A DNA stretch of 7,176 bases from an uncultured Porphyromonadaceae bacterium (GTDB lineage: Bacteria; Bacteroidota; Bacteroidia; Bacteroidales; Muribaculaceae). Where the stretch lies: the NCBI GenBank assembly GCA_902494595.1, contig CABUTY010000060.1, positions 1 to 7,176 on the forward strand, given 5' to 3'. The position numbers and the translations under genes are program-made. The notes under the pieces are model-generated. The model ran no database searches. It saw nothing but the letters and a program-made list of their open reading frames with translations, and had not been told where the DNA came from. Of the stretch, positions 4,601 to 7,176 are shown one piece after another. Each line of letters begins with the position of its first letter. Position 1 is the stretch's first letter.

Positions 4601-7176
4601 GTTGCCGAGGTTGGCACCCACGATGCCGCCGGCACCGGAGGTGACTACGGTGATGTCGCCTTCGTTATAGCAGCTTACCACGCGCCCGGATGTGTCGAGA
4701 CCGCCCGCGATGCCTCCCGCATATTCCTCAACGGATGTGATGGGGGCATAGTTGCGGCAGTTCCTGACCAGACCGCCGCAGTCGCCGGTGAAGGCTCCCG
4801 AGTAGGAGTGGAATTTCAGGGAAGCGTCGGCGGCTATGCTCAGGTCGTGGATTTCGCCGGCTGCGCCGAGATGGCTCACAAGTCCGGCACTCGTATAATA
4901 GCCTGTGGAGGTCGGCGCCGTCGTGGCGTCGATGCTCAGATTGTGTATGGCATGGCCGTTACCTTTGAGGATGCCGGAGAAAACACCGTTGTAGTTGCCG
5001 AAGCCGATGCCCTTGAAGGCCGGGGTCTGGCTCATGTCGAGGTCAGCGACTATTGAGAATGTATCGCCGGCATGGTCGCAGACGGCCACGGCCTCGTCGA
5101 GAATGGCCAGGTCGGCGGCATTCTTTATAAGATAGGGATTCTCTGCGGTGCCTTCGCCCTCAAATACTTTGGGAACGATACCCAGCTGGATGTACTTGAT
5201 TGTAGCACCCTGGTCGCCGACGGCGGCAAGAAGGTCGATGGCATATTTCTTCTTGAGAGAAAGACGGTTGTCGGCGAGCACCAGCGAGGGAGTCTCGCTG
5301 GAGGGCTGACCGTTGTAGACGAGCGTCCATATCACGCCGTCGGCAGCGGGAAGGGTCACGTCGCTCATGACCTTGCGTATTGTCTGCCCTTTGGCGAGGC
5401 CTATAGGAAGAGAGGCCACCAATGCTCCCGGGTTCTGTTCCATACCTTTGAGTATAGGATAACGCCCGGCTGTGGCTGTCCATACGTCGGAGGAATAACC
5501 CTCGGGAAGAGTGCCGGAGGTGAAGAACTCGGTGTCGCGGCCGAAACGGCTGTCGGTGAAAACACTGATCTGATTGTCGAACCAGCAGTTGCGTATCATT
5601 TCCGTGACAGGGTCGAGTACCGATGAACCGTAAATCACGCCATAAACACCTTTATAAGGAGCCGTGGAGCTGGATATTACCTGACCTGAGTTGTAGCAGT
5701 TGGTGATATATGAAGGCTGTTTGTATTCGGCGCCGCCGGTGCCGAGATACTGTTCCCAGCCTACCCAACCGACGATGCCGCCGACAAATGGGGAGGCATA
5801 GCCTGTTTTCTGTATGGTACCGCTGTTGAAGCAGTCGGTCACGGAAGCGTCGAGCGTCCATGCGGCGATACCGCCGGTATAGTTGTGGAAGGATGTTGTG
5901 CGGCGTTGTGCCTGGATGAGCGCGGCGTTGAAGCAGTGCTTCACCGACGAGTTGTGGACCCTTCCGGCGATACCGCCCATATTGGCGCCGCCGAGGTAGT
6001 CGACGAGAGAGCCTGTCACGGAGCAGTTCTGAATAAGTGCGGGGTAGCGGTGGTTGTGGATGCTGACATTGGTACCGGCGATACCGCCGATGTCGCAGTA
6101 GGTAGCCGACAGCCAGTCGTGGATGCCCAGGTCGGCGGCCACGCGGCAGTCGGTGATGATACCGAAGTTATAACCGGCGATGCCGCCGGTAGCTCCAGCG
6201 CCGTCAAGCGCTCCGGTAAACGAGCATTTGCTTATGTATCCTTCGGAGCCGGAGGTTATGCCGCCGGCCATGAATCCGTCGGCCTTCACCGTGGCGCTGA
6301 CGTGCACATTCGTCACCGAGCCTTCGCTGTAGCCTGCAAGAACGCCGATATATTTGGAGCTGCTTGCAATCACGGCGTCGGATATATTGAGGTTCGACAC
6401 AGAGCCGTACAGTCCCAGATAACCGAACAGGCCGGCATAAAGCACCGGCTTGCTGATGTTGAGCCCTTTTACGGAATGACCTTTGCCGTCAAGCTGACCG
6501 CAGAAGGGCTTTTCCATCTCGCCGACGGGGTTGTGGTCAACGCCAGTCATATCTATGTCGCCGGCAAGGATGAATTTCTTGCCTTCATAGCTGTTTCCCT
6601 GAGCCACGGAGTAGGCGAGGGCCTGGAAATCGGCTGCCGTGGCGATTATATATGGATCGTCGGCGGTACCGCTCCCCTTGAAGGTGATCTGCGGTGCCTC
6701 CGGACATGTCAGTTTAATGGTTGTGGCAATGTCAGTGGCCTTTACCAGAAGGCCCATGCCTCCCCATGGGTTGGTGCGCAGCGCCGCACACCAGCTGCCT
6801 GTACGGTATCCTGTGTCGGTGGCTGTGAGAAGCACCGGCAGTTCTGTATAAACCATCTCCTCCTCGACATCGGCATTGTAGAAATAATAATCGTTGCCAT
6901 CGATGGTGGCCACTAACTGAGGATATATCTTTATTGTCTTGTCGGGGCAAAGGTTTACTTTGAGTTCTTCGCCGAAGGTTCCCGAGAGGTTATACAGAAG
7001 TGCCTGGGTGTCGGAGGCGGGTATGAGGACACCGTCATACGTGGCGGTCTTGTCCTGGTAATCGGTTGAAGTGAAGGAGGTGTTTGCGGCGAGCCAGGTG
7101 CTGTTGGGGCATATCACCATAGTTTCGCCGGCCATGTCGCCTTCGGTGATGAGCAGACCCCAGGGCTGCATCCGGA
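1652..7176 (-). CDS. giant GLUG-repeat surface/secreted protein, N-terminus cut by window edge
   Basis: The frame stays open to the right edge: an Arg codon lies before the first ATG at 7171 and no signal peptide follows it, so the true start is outside the window. At least 1840 residues are visible. Counting that ATG as residue 1, the order is: beta-rich region of unknown family (1-163); cassette 1 (164-576); Ig-like linker (577-669); cassette 2 (670-1003); Ig-like linker (1004-1093); cassette 3 (1094-1699); C-terminal Ig-like domain (1700-1789); and a sorting-tail-like end (1790-1839) with YYDLNG, KPSKG, YTDGT and KVIF. Each cassette carries GLUG-type units such as GGIAG...CxNxGxV. GLUG repeats are known from large secreted or surface proteins and are expected to stack as a beta-helix. 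The protein is probably exported and surface-attached, acting in adhesion or glycan contact, but no catalytic motif or binding site is recognisable. Many cysteines recur once per unit. The gene converges on trkH, and its promoter and any operon partners are out of view. The architecture is clear; the function is inference. Confidence 0.9.
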   Translation of the reverse strand, partial: RMQPWGLLITEGDMAGETMVICPNSTWLAANTSFTSTDYQDKTATYDGVLIPASDTQALLYNLSGTFGEELKVNLCPDKTIKIYPQLVATIDGNDYYFYNADVEEEMVYTELPVLLTATDTGYRTGSWCAALRTNPWGGMGLLVKATDIATTIKLTCPEAPQITFKGSGTADDPYIIATAADFQALAYSVAQGNSYEGKKFILAGDIDMTGVDHNPVGEMEKPFCGQLDGKGHSVKGLNISKPVLYAGLFGYLGLYGSVSNLNISDAVIASSSKYIGVLAGYSEGSVTNVHVSATVKADGFMAGGITSGSEGYISKCSFTGALDGAGATGGIAGYNFGIITDCRVAADLGIHDWLSATYCDIGGIAGTNVSIHNHRYPALIQNCSVTGSLVDYLGGANMGGIAGRVHNSSVKHCFNAALIQAQRRTTSFHNYTGGIAAWTLDASVTDCFNSGTIQKTGYASPFVGGIVGWVGWEQYLGTGGAEYKQPSYITNCYNSGQVISSSTAPYKGVYGVIYGSSVLDPVTEMIRNCWFDNQISVFTDSRFGRDTEFFTSGTLPEGYSSDVWTATAGRYPILKGMEQNPGALVASLPIGLAKGQTIRKVMSDVTLPAADGVIWTLVYNGQPSSETPSLVLADNRLSLKKKYAIDLLAAVGDQGATIKYIQLGIVPKVFEGEGTAENPYLIKNAADLAILDEAVAVCDHAGDTFSIVADLDMSQTPAFKGIGFGNYNGVFSGILKGNGHAIHNLSIDATTAPTSTGYYTSAGLVSHLGAAGEIHDLSIAADASLKFHSYSGAFTGDCGGLVRNCRNYAPITSVEEYAGGIAGGLDTSGRVVSCYNEGDITVVTSGAGGIVGANLGNVTGCQNAGKIMAGRNYAGGIVANNGGSLADCANLADVSAVASRAGGIAGNTTSSEGAGHVANSISYGIADCGDVLTCGGGIGSGNTISKVENNYYDASVNVVGAVENVPFQGMTPMSSADLTSGTPLAGYDTGIWSFAAGRYPLLRAFDSEPASLRLASNFLVFNTGVNRNNITADVAIASTDGVTWQLDNGASFSIADGKLKVTIPESAISNDKITAKAGDNAFKAIPLKALPVIFAGNGSLEDPFRITSKEDLDKLSDFVASSNMDYDGYHFKVMNDINYNSAALKPIMGVRFQGDFDGNGKTISNYVVNSTTMQFTGMFEYLGEKGYLHDLTLDGTFISSKNGISAFVGDSYGRIAGCINRTIVGANQQASGIVRLIGPGASVRDCRNEAKVYTTRGTNAAGIAWSLGNAAGGAEMSGCVNTGEITAGNSTRQNYAAGIVGEVKSGSTLSGCENRGAVSGKQYVAGIANKNDGMISRSVNHGTLACTNGYTGGIISELQGNGSLEYCSNETDIDISANSFGAAGIAAKLNGSHSGHILGCVNRGDISAKTSAAGICGSSGAGILIDSCTNYGNIKTVQVTSNVYAGGIATQLTANRSYPIMVRNCRNMCDVTGSGSCVGGIVGKGYDNVTIDSCLNTGNVHNSNAAQYYAGGIIGDQDKTVITNTINAGKVTSAGYCVGGIAGKTGGGTIDHCLNIGNVTAAKPSNNGSAGGLTPYTTSNSTVTNSVNCGNVKAPHRVGGLIGACQYKSTVTNLLNTGWVEADSITEKHPSHHAFWCFNDNPDYAERVSNLYYDATAARFRGVPDSHEAVHGMTTADLSALDLADTFDNAADAYPILKSMANNGYAQLAASAVIPAKEDRLDDVNTALRLSQLPLVTWSWSDNLTVNDGNTVVADKPCQGWLKAEYNVDGNTLASKTFDVSISKITTGCDDLRMDVKEVVETIYYDLNGLIITKPSKGETVIMRRTYTDGTTASFKVIF
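1655..1804 (-). other. C-terminal sorting-tail-like domain of the GLUG protein
   Basis: Residues 1790-1839. The last 36 residues contain YYDLNG (1804-1809), KPSKG (1814-1818), RRTYTDGTT (1824-1832) and terminal KVIF. This matches the general pattern of short Bacteroidales tails (YDLxG, then a P-x-x-G turn, a strand, a DG turn, and a K-V end), which resemble the type A sorting domain of the type IX secretion system. In that system the tail directs outer-membrane export and is cleaved during anchoring. Whether this short form uses that route is inferred. Confidence 0.6.
1805..2074 (-). other. C-terminal Ig-like domain following cassette 3
   Basis: Residues 1700-1789. It begins with an AQLAAS stretch resembling the starts of the two inter-cassette linkers (LVASLP and LRLASN). 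It continues through VTWSW (1736-1740), VNDGN and GWLKAEY, and ends SKTFDVSI (1775-1782), a common last strand of bacterial Ig-like folds. The alternating hydrophobic pattern fits a beta-sandwich. It is probably a diverged third copy of the linker module and a rigid spacer before the sorting tail. Confidence 0.5.
2075..3892 (-). repeat. GLUG cassette 3, about 15 units
   Basis: Residues 1094-1699, the longest cassette. It opens with FAGNGSLEDPFRI (1094-1106) and FQGDFDGNGKTI (1152-1163), then GMFEYLGEKGYLHDL (1177-1191). About 15 GLUG-like units follow to residue 1620. The equivalent ladder position (Cys in C-x-N-x-G) falls at 1218, 1246, 1279, 1312, 1338, 1367, 1400, 1428, 1465, 1494, 1525, 1553, 1586 and 1614, a period of 26-37 residues averaging about 30. 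Four of the 14 are not Cys: Ser 1338, Thr 1525, Ser 1586 and Leu 1614. Early units begin AGI, later ones GGI. It closes with NLYYDATA (1650-1657), GMTTADLSALDLAD (1672-1685) and AYPILKSM (1693-1700). Confidence 0.85.
3893..4162 (-). other. Ig-like linker between cassettes 2 and 3
   Basis: Residues 1004-1093. Recognisable stretches are SLRLASNF (1011-1018), ITADVAIASTDGVTWQL (1030-1046), SFSIADGKLKVTIP (1051-1064) and KAIPLKALP (1083-1091). The order and spacing match the linker between cassettes 1 and 2: a leading strand, a DV-x-[IL] strand, a DGV-x-W core, an [IV]-[AL]-AD-[GN]-[KR]-L strand, and a final I-x-L strand running into the next F-x-G-x-G opener. This fits a small all-beta, Ig-like spacer. 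The exact Pfam family is not determined. Confidence 0.55.
4163..5164 (-). repeat. GLUG cassette 2, about 7 units
   Basis: Residues 670-1003, the shortest cassette. It opens with FEGEGTAENPYLI (670-682) and FSGILKGNGHAIHNLSI (731-747). The units start at about 763 (GLVSHLG), 792, 819 (GGIAGG), 848 (GGIVGA), 875 (GGIVAN), 902 (GGIAGN) and 936 (GGIGSG). Ladder cysteines are at 805, 834, 861 and 888, with Ser at 922 where the next would fall. It closes with NNYYDASVNVVG (949-960), MSSADLTSGTPLAGYDTG (973-990) and GRYPLLRAF (997-1005). The YYDAS, ADL...GT.L and G-x-YP-LL order is shared with the other cassettes, which supports a common ancestor. Confidence 0.85.
5165..5443 (-). other. Ig-like linker between cassettes 1 and 2
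   Basis: Residues 577-669. Visible stretches are GALVASLPIG (582-591), MSDVTLPAADGVIWTL (602-617), SLVLADNRLSLKKKYAI (629-645) and KYIQLGIVPKVF (659-670). It aligns by eye with the linker between cassettes 2 and 3 through DV-x-[LI], DGV-x-W, AD-[NG]-[RK]-L and a final I-x-L...P-x-[VI]-F strand. Its probable role is a spacer between beta-helical cassettes. The domain family name is not assigned. Confidence 0.55.
5444..6682 (-). repeat. GLUG cassette 1, about 9 units
   Basis: Residues 164-576. It opens with FKGSGTADDPYII (164-176), DIDMTG (205-210) and CGQLDGKGHSVKGLNIS (224-240), then GLFGYLGLYGSVSNL (247-261). Units begin near 276, 303, 329 (GGIAGYN), 362 (GGIAGTN), 399 (GGIAGR), 433 (GGIAAW), 464 (GGIVGW) and 508. 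Ladder cysteines are at 316, 342, 383, 413, 447, 492 and 529. Spacing is less regular (26-45 residues) than in cassette 3 because some units carry insertions, for example the Tyr/Gly-rich stretch at about 469-488. It closes with NCWFDNQI (528-535), SGTLPEGYSSDVW (552-564) and GRYPILKGM (569-577). Confidence 0.85.
6683..7176 (-). other. N-terminal beta-rich region of unknown family, incomplete
   Basis: Residues 1-163 plus one upstream Arg; the true N-terminus is outside the window. The composition is rich in Thr, Ala, Gly and aromatic residues in alternating patterns (for example ALLYNLSG at 57-64 and NDYYFYNADVEEEM at 93-106), with cysteines at 21, 75, 128 and 156. The end, TTIKLTCPEAPQITF, resembles the last strand of the inter-cassette linkers, so a partial linker-like domain may finish here. 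I recognise no named domain, enzyme motif or signal peptide. Confidence 0.5.

Noticed and set aside
2075..6682. Regular spacing of short similar sequences that could suggest a CRISPR array or satellite DNA
   Set aside because: The similarity follows codons of the GGI-x-G and C-x-N-x-G protein motifs. Unit lengths vary by whole codons and units are diverged at the DNA level, so this is a protein repeat.
5885..6916. Plus-strand open frame of 343 codons opposite the GLUG gene
   Set aside because: It lies wholly antisense to a continuous, clearly repeat-structured coding frame. Its Gly/Ala/Val/Asp-rich composition is what the complement of GLUG codons gives. The same holds for the other plus-strand frames opposite this gene (for example 3149-3808, 4424-5056 and 5072-5626).
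7169..7171. ATG at 7169-7171 as the start of the GLUG protein
   Set aside because: No signal peptide follows it and the frame continues to the edge. An exported protein with this C-terminus should have one, so the start lies beyond the window.

Overview
The window looks like chromosomal DNA of a Bacteroidales bacterium with moderately high GC, probably a gut-associated family such as Muribaculaceae; the family is a guess. The evidence is a TrkH protein resembling Bacteroidota homologues, and a very large extracellular repeat protein ending in a short YYDLNG...KPSKG...YTDGT...KVIF tail. Such tails are common on exported Bacteroidales proteins and resemble type IX secretion sorting tails.

Layout: (1) positions 1-1418, plus strand: the 3' part (471 visible residues, nearly the whole protein) of a TrkH-type potassium transporter membrane subunit. 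(2) positions 1419-1651: a 233-bp intergenic gap between two convergent genes. It holds a strong GC-rich hairpin at 1580-1607, likely a terminator shared by both genes, some weaker inverted repeats just after trkH, and an isolated Shine-Dalgarno-like site followed by a four-codon reading frame. (3) positions 1652-7176, minus strand: one open frame of more than 1840 codons that runs off the right edge, so the start codon and signal peptide are not visible.

The large protein is modular. An N-terminal beta-rich region of unknown type (about 163 residues) is followed by three cassettes. Each cassette opens with a G-x-G-[TS]-x2-[DN]-P-[YF] motif and a D-[IL]-[DN]...G-x-[FL]-x-G-x-[GK]-[HK] stretch. 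Each then runs through 7 to 15 GLUG-like beta-helix units of the form [GA]GI-x-G...C-x-N-x-G-x-[VI], and closes with a Y/FD...G-x-YP-[IL]-L type motif. Ig-like linkers separate the cassettes, a related Ig-like domain follows the third, and a sorting-tail-like C-terminus ends the protein. About 31 GLUG-like units are recognisable. The likely role is a cell-surface or secreted adhesin-like or carbohydrate-contacting protein, but no catalytic motif or ligand is visible.

The two genes converge and show no functional link. I see no tRNA, rRNA, CRISPR array or intact mobile element. I do not find a clearly new multi-gene system here. The most interesting content is the internal architecture of the giant repeat protein.
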